Source: Actinoplanes sichuanensis (GTDB taxonomy: Bacteria; Actinomycetota; Actinomycetes; Mycobacteriales; Micromonosporaceae). Taken from it: 64,000 nucleotides of DNA. The notes below the pieces were generated by a model. The model ran no database searches and had not been told where the DNA came from. It saw only the letters and a program-made list of their open reading frames with translations. Positions 24,338 to 33,344 of this stretch are shown here, piece by piece. Where the stretch lies: assembly GCF_033097365.1 (NCBI RefSeq), contig NZ_AP028461.1, positions 1,426,001-1,490,000 of the forward strand, given 5' to 3'. The stretch's first letter is position 1, and every line of letters starts with the position of its first letter. Both the position numbers and the translations under genes were made by a program.

Positions 24338-24681
24338 CCCCGAGCCTCCGATCCCACCGGAACCGACTTCGGTGGCTCCCTGCCCGGGGCACCCGGCTGG
24401 GTGGACGACAGAGCGGTCTCCGAGCGAGCCACCGGATCGGCGAACCGGGCCACCGCGACCGACCCGGCCGCACCGAGCAGTGACAACCCCAGCAGAATCG
24501 GCAGACCTGTCGCATCACGGCTGTAGGCGGCCTCGGTGGCGATCGCGCACACGGTGATGGCGAGCAGCACATCGGTGCCCACGATCCGGTCGAGCGTCGA
24601 CGGTCCCCGGATGATGCGCACCAGGGCCATCCCGGCCGCGGCGGCCAGGAACACGGCGGCGATGGCGGCGACGACGGTCAT
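24334..24681 (-). CDS. mnhF: Mrp Na+/H+ antiporter subunit F
   Basis: 115 residues with three helices. RIIRGPSTLDRIVGTDVLLA is the MnhF/MrpF signature. The C-terminus carries an unusually polar 30-residue tail (SSTQPGAPGREPPKSVPVGS). Overlaps mnhE and mnhG by 4 bp each. Confidence 0.9.
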   Translation of the reverse strand: MTVVAAIAAVFLAAAAGMALVRIIRGPSTLDRIVGTDVLLAITVCAIATEAAYSRDATGLPILLGLSLLGAAGSVAVARFADPVARSETALSSTQPGAPGREPPKSVPVGSEARG

Positions 24682-25238
24682 CCGTTTCCTCCTTCGTTCG
24701 AACCAGCGGCTGCGACATCGGCGGTGAACAACTCGATCTCGGCGTCCGAGCCGACCGCCCGGACGATGCGTTCCTCGAGTTCGCGCACGTCACGCCGGAA
24801 CCGGGCGATGTCCGCCGGCCCGGACACGTCGAACACGTGGATGTAGAGGATCCCCGCGGCCCGGTCCATGTCGACGATCAGGCTCCCCGGAACCAGGGAG
24901 ACCGCCTCCGCGCACAGCGTCAGATGCAGATCGGATCGCACCGCCAGCCGAACCGCGAGAACGGCACTGCGCGGCACCCGGCGCCCGGCGAACGCCGTCC
25001 ACGCGAGCTGGAAACTGGCCACCACGAGGTCGGTCAGGAAGCGCATCGCGAACCGGGCCAGCCCACCCGGCCGCAACCGGCCCGCGAACGTCACCGGTGG
25101 CAGCGGGAACACGGCCAGCACCAGCATCGACACCAGCAGCCCACCGAGGAGCGTGAGCCAGGAGAACACCCCCCACAGCAGCATCCACACCACGGTGAGG
25201 GCAGCTACCGCGAGGACCCGGTCCCGGGCACGGCCCAT
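24678..25238 (-). CDS. mnhE: Mrp Na+/H+ antiporter subunit E
   Basis: 186 residues. Two N-terminal helices are followed by the cytoplasmic MnhE domain (TLCAEAVSLVPGSLIVDMD, then YIHVFDV). ATG 25238 is used because it overlaps the mnhD stop as TGATG; the much longer open frame upstream runs antisense-like through mnhD and is not coding. Ends with an acidic tail. Confidence 0.9.
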   Translation of the reverse strand: MGRARDRVLAVAALTVVWMLLWGVFSWLTLLGGLLVSMLVLAVFPLPPVTFAGRLRPGGLARFAMRFLTDLVVASFQLAWTAFAGRRVPRSAVLAVRLAVRSDLHLTLCAEAVSLVPGSLIVDMDRAAGILYIHVFDVSGPADIARFRRDVRELEERIVRAVGSDAEIELFTADVAAAGSNEGGNG

Positions 25239-26725
25239 CACGGCAGTACCGCCTCGACGTACGGCGTCCGCTCCAGCAGATCCCCGGCAACCGTGTCGGT
25301 GAGCGAGTACAACGGCCCGGCGGCCAGGGTGAGCACCACGCCGGCGGCCACCAGGGCGGCGGTCGGCGTGACCATCAGGCGCGACGACCGCAGCGGCGTC
25401 GCGTCGGTGGACACCGGGGAGCGCCAGAACGCCAGGTTCCACACCCTGGCCAGGGCATACAGAGTGAGCAGGCTGGTCAGCGCGGACCCGCCGACGAGCA
25501 GCCAGGACAGCACCGCCCCGTCGTCGACGCCGGCCTGGATGAGCCCCAGCTTGCCGAGGAACCCGGAGAACGGTGGGATCCCGGCCAGGTTGAGCGCGGG
25601 CAGGAAGAACAGGATCGCCAGCACCGGTGCGGTCCGCGCCAGCCCGCCCAGCCGGTCCAGTGCCGTGCTGCCGCCACGCCGCTCGATCAACCCCGCAACC
25701 AGGAACAACGTCGTTTGAACGATGATGTGGTGCAGCGTGTAGAAGACGGCCGCCGCAATCCCGGCCCGCGACGCCAGCCCCACCCCGAAGAGCAGATAGC
25801 CGATGTGGCTGACCAGTGTGAACGACAGCAACCGTTTCAGATCGGACTGGGCGACGGCGCCGAGTATGCCGACGAGCATCGTGGACAGCGCCGCCACCAT
25901 CAGTAGGTCGGCGACCCGCCCACCGGGGAAGAGCAGCGTCTCGGTACGGATGATCGCGTACACCCCCACCTTGGTGAGCAGCCCCGCGAACACCGCCGTG
26001 ACCGGTGCCGGAGCGGTCGGATAGCTGTCCGGCAGCCACGCCGACAGTGGGAAGATCGCCGCCTTGATCCCGAAGGCGAGCAGCAGCATGCCCTGGAGCA
26101 CCATGCGCACCCCGTCCGGCAGCGCGTCGAGCCGTTCGACCAGTTGCGCCATGTTGAGCGTGCCGGTGGCCGCGTAGATCAGCCCGATGCCGGCCAGGAA
26201 GATGACCGACGACAGCAGGCTCACCACCACATACGTCGTCCCGGCGCGGATCCGGTTCTCCGTACCGCCGAGCGTGATCAGCACATAACTGGCGGCCAGC
26301 AGGATCTCGAACCCGACGTACAGGTTGAACAGGTCGCCGGAGAGGAACGCATTGGTGACTCCGGCGGTGAGGATCAGATAGGTCGGGTGGTAGACCGACA
26401 GCGGGTGTTCCTCGTCGCCGTCGGTGCCGCCCTGCCCGATCGAGTAGAGCAGCACGCACAGCGTCACCGCGGCCGACACGACGAGCATCAGGGTGGCGAG
26501 CCGGTCGGCGACGAGCACGATCCCCAGCGGTACGGGCCAGCCACCGACCGCCACGACCAGGGGCCCGTCGGCGGACAGCACCAGCAGGACGGCCGACACC
26601 ACGAGGGTGGCGGTCAGCACGCTCACGCTGATCGCCCGCTGCACCCGGGGCCGCCGAAACATCAGCAGTGTCGTCGCCGCCCCGAGTAGCGGCATGATCA
26701 CGGGAAGAGGCACGAGCCAGGTCAC
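25238..26725 (-). CDS. mnhD: Mrp Na+/H+ antiporter subunit D
   Basis: 495 residues, about fourteen helices, related to complex I antiporter-like subunits NuoM/NuoN. Conserved proton-path residues are visible: an acidic residue in NLYVGFEILLAASYVLITLG, lysines in FGIKAAIFPLSAWLPDSYPT and in GLLTKVGVYAIIR, and SDLKRLLSFTLVSHIGYL. GTG start overlaps the mnhC stop. Hydrophobic core subunit thought to carry proton flux with MnhA. Confidence 0.93.
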   Translation of the reverse strand: MTWLVPLPVIMPLLGAATTLLMFRRPRVQRAISVSVLTATLVVSAVLLVLSADGPLVVAVGGWPVPLGIVLVADRLATLMLVVSAAVTLCVLLYSIGQGGTDGDEEHPLSVYHPTYLILTAGVTNAFLSGDLFNLYVGFEILLAASYVLITLGGTENRIRAGTTYVVVSLLSSVIFLAGIGLIYAATGTLNMAQLVERLDALPDGVRMVLQGMLLLAFGIKAAIFPLSAWLPDSYPTAPAPVTAVFAGLLTKVGVYAIIRTETLLFPGGRVADLLMVAALSTMLVGILGAVAQSDLKRLLSFTLVSHIGYLLFGVGLASRAGIAAAVFYTLHHIIVQTTLFLVAGLIERRGGSTALDRLGGLARTAPVLAILFFLPALNLAGIPPFSGFLGKLGLIQAGVDDGAVLSWLLVGGSALTSLLTLYALARVWNLAFWRSPVSTDATPLRSSRLMVTPTAALVAAGVVLTLAAGPLYSLTDTVAGDLLERTPYVEAVLP

Positions 26726-27144
26726 GCGCGCACCTCCACGGTCTCGGTCTCGTCGGTGTCCAGATCTTCGGCGTCCGACCCCTCGTCACGTTCGGCGAGT
26801 TCGCGAACCCGACGGTCCTCGGCGTCGTCCTGCACCTCGTCGTGCCCGCTCAACCGCCAACTGCGGTAGGCCAGGGCCAGTAGGAACGCCGTCATGCCGA
26901 GTGTGATCACGATGGCGGTGAGGATCATCGCCTGTGGTAGCGGGTCGGTCATCTCCGCCGGGTCGGCGGTCCCGACGATCGGCGGCGACCCGGGCCACGC
27001 CGCCGCGAGGACGAGCAGGTTGGCGCCGTTACCCAACAACATGACGCCGAGCAGCACCCGGGTCAGGGTGCGTTCCAGCAGCAGGATCGTCCCGGCGGCG
27101 AACAGTACGCCCACCGCGAGCAACAGCACGATGCTCGGTCTCAT
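26722..27144 (-). CDS. mnhC: Mrp Na+/H+ antiporter subunit C
   Basis: 140 residues, three helices, NuoK-like. LTRVLLGVMLLGNGANLLVL and DPLPQAMILTAIVITLGMTA are the diagnostic segments. The C-terminus has an acidic tail of about 30 residues (EDRRVRELAERDEGSDAEDL), longer than in most relatives. Overlaps mnhA by 4 bp. Confidence 0.92.
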   Translation of the reverse strand: MRPSIVLLLAVGVLFAAGTILLLERTLTRVLLGVMLLGNGANLLVLAAAWPGSPPIVGTADPAEMTDPLPQAMILTAIVITLGMTAFLLALAYRSWRLSGHDEVQDDAEDRRVRELAERDEGSDAEDLDTDETETVEVRA

Positions 27145-30100
27145 ACCAGTTCCTCCTGAGGCCGTCTCTCGTGTTCGGTCCGTGGCCCGGTGTTCTCCCG
27201 GCCGGTCATCGCGTGCCGGTCCACCTCCGCGCCGAGACTCCGCAGCACGTCCAGCACCAGCCCGACGACGATCAGATAGACGCCGATGTCGAACACCGTC
27301 GACGTGACGAGGTGCAGGTCACCGAGCAGCGGCAGATGCAGGTCGAGCACCGCGCTCTGGAGCACCTCGCCGCCGGCGACCAGCGCTGCGGCACCGCTGC
27401 CGACCGCGACGAGCAGCCCGGCGCCGAGGACCGCCCCGGCGTCGACGGGTGCGGCGGCGGCCAGCTCATACCGTCCGCCGGCCAGATACCGCACGATCAG
27501 CGCCAGGCCCGCGACGAGTCCTCCGGTGAATCCACCACCCGGAGTGTCGTGCCCGGTGAACAGCAGATACACGGACAGGAGCACGATGATGTGGAACAGC
27601 AGCCGGGTGACCACCTCGAGCATCGTCGACCGTCGACCGGCCTCCACGGTGTGCCCGGCCATCAGCCACACCGGCTCGTCACGCGGCGGCTCGGACGGTG
27701 TCTCCACCGGCCCGCGCCGGTTCAGCCGCTGAGCCCGCCGGAAGATCAGGCTCGCCACCCCGGTCGCCACCGCGACCAGCACCGCGACCTCGCCCATCGT
27801 GTCCCAGGCCCGGATGTCGACCAGGATCACGTTGACGATGTTGTGGCCGCCGCCGTAGGGCACGACCATCTCCGGATAGGCCTCCGACACCGGCACGGCC
27901 TGCCTCGCCGACACCGCGAGATAACCGACGCCGGCCATCACCGTGCCCACCGCGACACCGATACCGACCCGGATCCGCCGGCGCCACGACCCCGGCCGCT
28001 GCGAGAAGTGACTCGGCAGCCGCCGCAGCACCAGCACCACCATGACCAGCGTGACGGTCTCCACCAGGAACTGCGTGAGCGCCAGGTCGGGCGCGCCGTG
28101 CAACAGGAACACACCCGCGTTGGCATAACCGGTCACGCCGACGAGGATCACCGCGGTCAGCCGCCGCCGCGCCGGCACCGCGAACACCGCGGCGACCACC
28201 GACACCGCCACCGGCACCAGGTGCAACGGCGTGTCCCACACCCGGAACGCGGTCTGCTCAGGCCAGCCGATCACCATCGCGGGCCCGGCCGTCGCGATCA
28301 GCACGATCAGGATCACCGCCAGATAGAACGGCAGCGAACCCCGCTGCGTCGCACCGGTGACCTCGACCGCGAGCCGATCCATTGCGGTCATCACCCGCTC
28401 GTAGACCCCGCCGCCGGCCCGCGGCCCGGCCTTCCCGGCCGGCATCAGCCGGAACAGCACCAACCCACCGGCGACGACCAGCACGGACAGGGCGAGCGGC
28501 ACACCGGGCCCGTGCCACAGCGCGAGGTGGGCGACGCTCCCGGCCCCGGCAAACCCTCGGTGGTACGGCGAAAGCACCCCCTCGACCATCCCGGCCAGAC
28601 TCCCCGCCAACAGTCCGGCGAACGCCAGCACGGTCGGCGCGACCAGCAACAACCCGGCTGGTGAGGGCACAGTCACCGCTGACGCCACGCCCGCCCGCTC
28701 GTCCTCCCGGCCTGTCCCGTCACCCGCACGCCCGGTCGTGCCGCCCCTGCCGAGCCCGGTCGTGCCGCCCTCGCCATGCACGGGCGTGTCGCTCCTGGCG
28801 GGCGCGGTTGTGTCGCTCTTGCCGGGCACGGTCGCGTCGCCGCTGCCCGGCAGGGTCGCCGGTACCAGGGCGGCTCGGTTTTCGGCGGGCTTCCCTGTCG
28901 CGGTCTCGCCGGGCGGCGCGGTGGCCCCGACGCTGTCGGGTTCACTCTTCGTGGCGAAGGCGCCCCACAGGAACCGGGTCGTGTAGGCCACGGTCAGGAT
29001 GGAGCCCGCCACCACGCCGCCCAGCGTCAGCAGGCCGGCCGTCCCGGCGTCGAGCAGAGCTGCGAACACGGCCTCCTTACCGACGAACCCGATCGCCGGC
29101 GGCAGGCCCGCCATCGACGCCGCAGCTGTCACGGCGACGACCGCGAGCACCGGTGCGCGGCGCCCCAGACCCTGAAGACGACGTAGGTCACGGGTGCCGG
29201 TCGTCTTGTCGATGACCCCGACGACCAGGAACAGTGACGACTTGAACAGGGCGTGCGCGAGCAGCATCACCACCCCGGCCAGCGCCGTCCCCGCCGTCCC
29301 GAAACCGAGGACCGCCGTCAGCAGACCCAGTTGACTGACCGTGCCGTACGCCAGAAGAAGTTTGAGATCGTTTTGAAAGAGAGCCGCCCAGCCACCCACG
29401 AGCATCGTGACCAGGCCCAGACCGACGGCGATGACCTGCCAGACGGACGCCGCCGTCCCGCCCGCCGTGGCGATCATCGGCGCGAACCCGGCGACCAGGA
29501 ACACCCCGGCCTTGACCATTGCTGCCGCGTGCAGATACGCGCTGACCGGCGTCGGCGCCGCCATCGCGGCGGGCAGCCAGAAGCTGACCGGGAAGATCGC
29601 CGATTTGGACAGCGCCCCGCACAGGATCAGCACCACCGCGACCACCAGCAACGGACCACTCGGCAGCGCCGACGCGACCTGCGACCAGCGGTAGCCCCCG
29701 GCGTGTTGCCCCAGGATCACGATGCCGACCAGCATCGCCAGGCCGCCGGCGGTGGTGACGATCAGTGCCTGCAGTGCGGCCCGTCGGTTCGGCCGGGCCG
29801 TCCCGGTGTGTCCGATCAGCAGGTAGGAGAAGACCGTCGTCAGCTCCCAGAACACGTACATGAGCAGCAGGTCGTCGCTGACCACCAGGCCCAGCATCGC
29901 TCCGGCGAACCCGGTGAACACCGCCGCGAACCGGCCCAGCCCCGGAGTGCCCGGCGCGAAATAGCGGGCGCAGTAGACGAGCACGAGAGCACCCACCCCG
30001 CCGACCAGCAGAACCAGCAGCCACGACAGGGTGTCGACCCGGAACGCCAGGCTCAACCCGAGGCCGGGCACCCATGGGTGGAGCCACTCACCATCGCGAT

Positions 30101-30230
30101 TCACCACCGCCCAGCCGAAGACGGCCAGCGGTGCCGTCGCCAACAGGTAGAACGCGCGCGGACCCAGGAAGCGGACCAGCACCGGCGCCAGCAGAGCGGC
30201 GACCAGGTGCACGGCCAGCAGGATCAGCAC
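27141..30230 (-). CDS. mnhA: Mrp Na+/H+ antiporter subunit A with fused B domain
   Basis: 1029 residues. Order: antiporter core (residues 1-425; MYVFWELTTVFSYLLIGHTG, SKSAIFPVSFWLPAAMAAPT, HAAAMVKAGVFLVAGFAP), a low-complexity insertion (about 425-517), further helices, the MnhA-type DUF4040 segment (GYANAGVFLLHGAPDLALTQ), and a C-terminal MnhB domain (HIIVLLSVYLLFTGHDTPGG). Fusion of A and B is known in actinobacteria and explains the absence of a separate mnhB. GTG 30230 overlaps the TrkA-C gene's stop by 7 bp. The insertion is polar, Gly/Thr/Ala-rich and unusual. Confidence 0.92.
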   Translation of the reverse strand: MLILLAVHLVAALLAPVLVRFLGPRAFYLLATAPLAVFGWAVVNRDGEWLHPWVPGLGLSLAFRVDTLSWLLVLLVGGVGALVLVYCARYFAPGTPGLGRFAAVFTGFAGAMLGLVVSDDLLLMYVFWELTTVFSYLLIGHTGTARPNRRAALQALIVTTAGGLAMLVGIVILGQHAGGYRWSQVASALPSGPLLVVAVVLILCGALSKSAIFPVSFWLPAAMAAPTPVSAYLHAAAMVKAGVFLVAGFAPMIATAGGTAASVWQVIAVGLGLVTMLVGGWAALFQNDLKLLLAYGTVSQLGLLTAVLGFGTAGTALAGVVMLLAHALFKSSLFLVVGVIDKTTGTRDLRRLQGLGRRAPVLAVVAVTAAASMAGLPPAIGFVGKEAVFAALLDAGTAGLLTLGGVVAGSILTVAYTTRFLWGAFATKSEPDSVGATAPPGETATGKPAENRAALVPATLPGSGDATVPGKSDTTAPARSDTPVHGEGGTTGLGRGGTTGRAGDGTGREDERAGVASAVTVPSPAGLLLVAPTVLAFAGLLAGSLAGMVEGVLSPYHRGFAGAGSVAHLALWHGPGVPLALSVLVVAGGLVLFRLMPAGKAGPRAGGGVYERVMTAMDRLAVEVTGATQRGSLPFYLAVILIVLIATAGPAMVIGWPEQTAFRVWDTPLHLVPVAVSVVAAVFAVPARRRLTAVILVGVTGYANAGVFLLHGAPDLALTQFLVETVTLVMVVLVLRRLPSHFSQRPGSWRRRIRVGIGVAVGTVMAGVGYLAVSARQAVPVSEAYPEMVVPYGGGHNIVNVILVDIRAWDTMGEVAVLVAVATGVASLIFRRAQRLNRRGPVETPSEPPRDEPVWLMAGHTVEAGRRSTMLEVVTRLLFHIIVLLSVYLLFTGHDTPGGGFTGGLVAGLALIVRYLAGGRYELAAAAPVDAGAVLGAGLLVAVGSGAAALVAGGEVLQSAVLDLHLPLLGDLHLVTSTVFDIGVYLIVVGLVLDVLRSLGAEVDRHAMTGRENTGPRTEHERRPQEELV

Positions 30231-30709
30231 GGCTCGGCCAGCAGGTCGTGCAAGCGGGCCAGCGCCGGCGAGCTGCCGACGGCCAGCAGCACGTCGTCGG
30301 CCTGCAGTTTCAGCGCGGGGTCCGGGTGGGGGAGCACCCGGGCCCCGCGGATCACGGCGACGACGTCGGCGCCGTGTGGTGTGGCGAGTGGCCGGTCCGC
30401 ATACGCCGACCCGGCCGGCACCCGGATCCGGACCGCCTGCGCCGCGCCGGTGGGGATCACGCCGGAGGACAGAGCCGGTCCGCCGACGTGATCGAGGACG
30501 ACGGTGGTGTGCAGGACATCGGCCACCAGATGCGCCTCCTCGGCGCACAGCAGCACCGCACCGGCCACCCGATCCGGCTCGGCCGGGTCGTAGATCGCCA
30601 GATCACGGCAGCCGTCCGGGCGCACCACGATGACCAGCCGATCCCCGTCCCGGGTGGTCAGCAGATGGGACACGCCGACTCCGGGCAGACCGATCCGTTC
30701 CAGCGTCAT
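30224..30709 (-). CDS. TrkA-C domain cation:proton antiporter regulatory protein
   Basis: 161 residues. An N-terminal sensor-like half (TLERIGLPGVGVSHLLTTRD, then GDRLVIVVRPDGCRDL) is joined to a C-terminal TrkA-C (RCK-C) domain (AVIRGARVLPHPDPALKLQA, then DDVLLAVGSS), which usually binds a nucleotide and gates K+ or H+ transport. It resembles KhtT-type regulatory subunits. ATG 30709 follows GGAGG by 7 nt. Being first in the mnh operon, it probably regulates the Mrp antiporter rather than a KhtU partner, which is absent here. Confidence 0.8.
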   Translation of the reverse strand: MTLERIGLPGVGVSHLLTTRDGDRLVIVVRPDGCRDLAIYDPAEPDRVAGAVLLCAEEAHLVADVLHTTVVLDHVGGPALSSGVIPTGAAQAVRIRVPAGSAYADRPLATPHGADVVAVIRGARVLPHPDPALKLQADDVLLAVGSSPALARLHDLLAEPC

Positions 30710-30800
30710 CGCGGCACCTCCTGCTCGTTCCTGCACGTCCTCCATCCAAGTCGGCGAAGCTGCCGGCGACCATCCGGCCAGCTCTCCATTTGAGGTGCGG

Positions 30801-30850
30801 GCTGCCACCCATTTCGCGTTCGGCTACCCGAACCCTGAATGGGTGGCGGC
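30801..30850. promoter_or_regulatory. nested inverted repeat between mnh operon and two-component genes
   Basis: Outer arms 30801-30813 and 30838-30850 pair over 13 bp with one G-T mismatch (core CCACCCATT / AATGGGTGG). Inside, after symmetric 5-nt spacers, TTCGG and CCGAA pair around CTAC. The structure lies in the divergent spacer, 91 bp before the TrkA-C start codon and about 115 bp before the kinase start. It could be a double operator or an RNA hairpin in either leader. Confidence 0.6.
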
Positions 30851-30964
30851 CCGTATGGACGGCCGGTACGCGGATTGGGCACGCTTGGCCGGTCGTCCCG
30901 TTCGGCTTTCGGCACGGGGCGGGTGGAACGGTTCGTGACTTGGCCGGGTGACCGGCGGATTGGT

Positions 30965-32125
30965 GTGAAGGTGGAGGAAACACCGGCGAGGAGGACACCG
31001 CGGTTGTCCCTGTTCTGGCGGATCTTCCTGCTCAACGCGGCGGTCGTGACGGCGGCGTTCGCGCTGCTCATGGTCGGTCCGTTCACGGTCTCCACGCCGG
31101 TGCTGCTGACCGAGGCGATGATCCTCAGCGGCGTGCTGGTGGTGATGCTGGTGGCCAACGCGGGCCTGCTGCGGCTCGGCCTGGCTCCGCTGGAGCGGCT
31201 CGCCCGCACCATGAACACGGTCGACCTGCTGCGTCCCGGCCACCGGCTCGCCGTCACCGGCCGCAGCGGCATCGCCGACCTGATCCGCAGCTTCAACACG
31301 ATGCTGGACCGGTTGGAGGCGGAGCGGGCGACCAGCGCGGCCCGCGCGTTGTCGGCGCAGGAGGCCGAGCGTCAGCGGATCGCGCAGGAGTTGCACGACG
31401 AGGTGGGGCAGACCCTCACCGCGGTGCTCCTGGAGCTGAAACGGGTCGCCGACCACGCACCCGAGCCGGTGTCCGGCGAGGTCAGACAGGTGCAGGAGAC
31501 GGTCCGCAACGGGCTCGACGAGATCCGCCGCATCGCCCGCCGGCTGCGACCGGGTGTTCTGGAGGAGCTGGGCCTGGCCAGCGCGCTCAAGTCACTGGCG
31601 GGGGAGTTCTCGACGCCGGGTGTCACCGTGCGCCGCACCATCGACGGCGATCTGCCGGATCTGGGGAAGGAGACGGAGTTGGTGCTCTACCGGGTCGCGC
31701 AGGAGTCGTTGACCAACACCGCCCGCCACTCCGGGGCACGGCAGGTGACGATCAGCCTCTCCTACCTTCCGGGCCCGTCGTCCGCCGGCCGGCTGCCTAC
31801 GGCACCGGCGCCCGCGGAGGAGACAAGACCGCTGCCGGGAGAGCCTGGTGACGGGCGCGAGCGATCGGGCCGGTCTGCCGATGGCCGCGAGCGATTGCCG
31901 CAGCGGCCGGATGACGGGCGTGAGCGGTCGACCGTCGGTTCGGTCGAGCTGCGTATCCGGGACGACGGGCGGGGTGTGGCCGGAGCGCCGGAGGGCGCCG
32001 GTGTGCGGGGCATGCGCGAGCGCGCACTCCTGATCGGTGCCGATCTCACCGTCGGCCCAGCCCCCGGACGGGGTACTGAAGTTCTGCTGCGAGTGCCGCT
32101 CGGCGGAGAGGACCACCATGACTGA
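30965..32125 (+). CDS. NarL-type sensor histidine kinase
   Basis: 386 residues. Two membrane helices (about residues 14-66) are followed by HAMP (LAPLERLARTMNTVDLL) and HisKA_3 with the phospho-accepting His in RQRIAQELHDEVGQTL (about residue 140). The ATPase N-box is YRVAQESLTNTARHSGARQV, and the glycine boxes are RIRDDGRGV and GVRGMRERA. Between N-box and first G-box sits a 58-residue polar insertion with three DGRER repeats. The start is uncertain: GTG 30965, GTG 30971 or a later TTG after GAGGAGG. It overlaps the response-regulator gene by 8 bp. Signal unknown. Confidence 0.85.
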   Translation: MKVEETPARRTPRLSLFWRIFLLNAAVVTAAFALLMVGPFTVSTPVLLTEAMILSGVLVVMLVANAGLLRLGLAPLERLARTMNTVDLLRPGHRLAVTGRSGIADLIRSFNTMLDRLEAERATSAARALSAQEAERQRIAQELHDEVGQTLTAVLLELKRVADHAPEPVSGEVRQVQETVRNGLDEIRRIARRLRPGVLEELGLASALKSLAGEFSTPGVTVRRTIDGDLPDLGKETELVLYRVAQESLTNTARHSGARQVTISLSYLPGPSSAGRLPTAPAPAEETRPLPGEPGDGRERSGRSADGRERLPQRPDDGRERSTVGSVELRIRDDGRGVAGAPEGAGVRGMRERALLIGADLTVGPAPGRGTEVLLRVPLGGEDHHD

Positions 32126-32780
32126 CCGCGGGCCCGCCCGCATCCTGCTCGCCGATGATCATGCGTTGGTGCGGCGCGGAGTGCGGCTGATTCTCGACAG
32201 CGAACCAGACCTGACCGTGGTCGCCGAGGCCTCCGATGGGGCCGAGGCGGTCACCCAGGCCCGCGCGGAACGGCCCGACCTGGCGATCCTCGACATCGCC
32301 ATGCCACGGCTCACCGGCCTTCAGGCGGCCCGGGAGCTGTCTCGTCTCCTGCCGGACATGCGCATCCTGATCCTGACCATGTATGACAACGAGCAGTATT
32401 TCTTCGAAGCGCTCAAGGCCGGGGCGTCCGGCTACGTACTCAAGTCGGTCGCCGATCGGGACCTGGTCGAGGCCTGTCGGGCCGCTGTCCAGGGTGAGCC
32501 GTTCCTCTATCCGGGGGCCGTCAACGCTCTGATCCGCAACTATCTGGAGCGTGTCGCCGACGGTGACGACCCAGCCTCCGGGCGGGCCATCACCGACCGG
32601 GAGGAGGAGGTGCTGAAACTGGTCGCCGAGGGCCACTCGTCCAAAGAGATCGCCGACCTGCTGGTGATCAGTGTCAAGACCGTGGAACGCCACCGGTCCA
32701 ATCTGCTCCAGAAACTGGGCCTCCGTGACCGGCTCGAACTGACCCGATACGCGATTCGCGCCGGCTTGATCGAGCCATGA
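32118..32780 (+). CDS. NarL/FixJ-family response regulator
   Basis: 220 residues. The receiver domain has acidic LLADDH, the phosphorylated Asp in LAILDIAMP (about residue 59) and Lys in GYVLKSVAD. The LuxR-type output domain is ITDREEEVLKLVAEGHSSKE, then IADLLVISVKTVERHRSNLL. The recognition helix (KTVERHRSNL) is of the general NarL/LiaR kind, not the KTVKNYVSRL kind of DevR. Coupled to the upstream kinase. The targets may include its own divergent spacer with the nested palindrome. Confidence 0.9.
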   Translation: MTDRGPARILLADDHALVRRGVRLILDSEPDLTVVAEASDGAEAVTQARAERPDLAILDIAMPRLTGLQAARELSRLLPDMRILILTMYDNEQYFFEALKAGASGYVLKSVADRDLVEACRAAVQGEPFLYPGAVNALIRNYLERVADGDDPASGRAITDREEEVLKLVAEGHSSKEIADLLVISVKTVERHRSNLLQKLGLRDRLELTRYAIRAGLIEP

Positions 32781-32792
32781 CGCGGACCCGGT

Positions 32793-33344
32793 TCACGAAC
32801 TCAGTTTGCGGATCGCGGAGGTCAGGCGTGCGGCGTCCAGTTCCGTGTCGCTCACCAGGGCCTGGAGGATGAAGCCGTCCAGCAGGGCGCAGATGTCCCG
32901 GGCGGTGGAGGTGCCGACCGTGGCGATCAGAGTCTCCGGGATGTCGTTGATCCAGGCCTCGGCCAGGGGGCGCAGAGCTTCGTCGCGGGCCGCCGTCACG
33001 AACAGTTCGTACTCGATGCGGACCTGGCGCCGGTCGGCGAGGTACTCCTGGACCAGCTGGGTCAGCGCCTCCGGCATGTCGGGGGCGGTGCGCAAGCGCT
33101 CGTCCCAGGCCTGGAGCTCGGTCTGCAGGGCATCGAGCGCATGTCGCAGACCGGCCGCGATGAGGTCGTCGAGTGTGGGGTAGTAGTAGGTGGTCGCGCC
33201 CAGGGGCAGGCCGGCGCGGGCCGCCACCGCGCGATGGGTGGTGCGGCCCACGCCGTTCTCGGCGACGACCTCCATGGCGGCCGCGGCCAGAGCTGCCTTG
33301 CGGGCCTCCGGGTCACGGGCGCGCTGAGGGCGGCGAGCGGTCAA
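32793..33344 (-). CDS. TetR family regulator of SMR pump
   Basis: 183 residues. TetR helix-turn-helix at residues 15-60 (AAAMEVVAENGVGRTTHRAV, then AARAGLPLGATTYYYPTLDD) and a helical ligand domain. TTG start overlaps the SMR stop (TTGA), so the pump and regulator are one operon. It probably represses that operon through the GTACAAG repeats at 33687-33718, with the pump substrate or a related cation as inducer (inference from the common QacR/EmrE-type layout). Confidence 0.87.
   Translation of the reverse strand: MTARRPQRARDPEARKAALAAAAMEVVAENGVGRTTHRAVAARAGLPLGATTYYYPTLDDLIAAGLRHALDALQTELQAWDERLRTAPDMPEALTQLVQEYLADRRQVRIEYELFVTAARDEALRPLAEAWINDIPETLIATVGTSTARDICALLDGFILQALVSDTELDAARLTSAIRKLSS

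Noticed and set aside
28738..28986. Plus-strand ORFs across the MrpA insertion
   Set aside because: They reflect the low-complexity GC-rich insertion read on the other strand; flanking MrpA helices show that the minus strand is coding.
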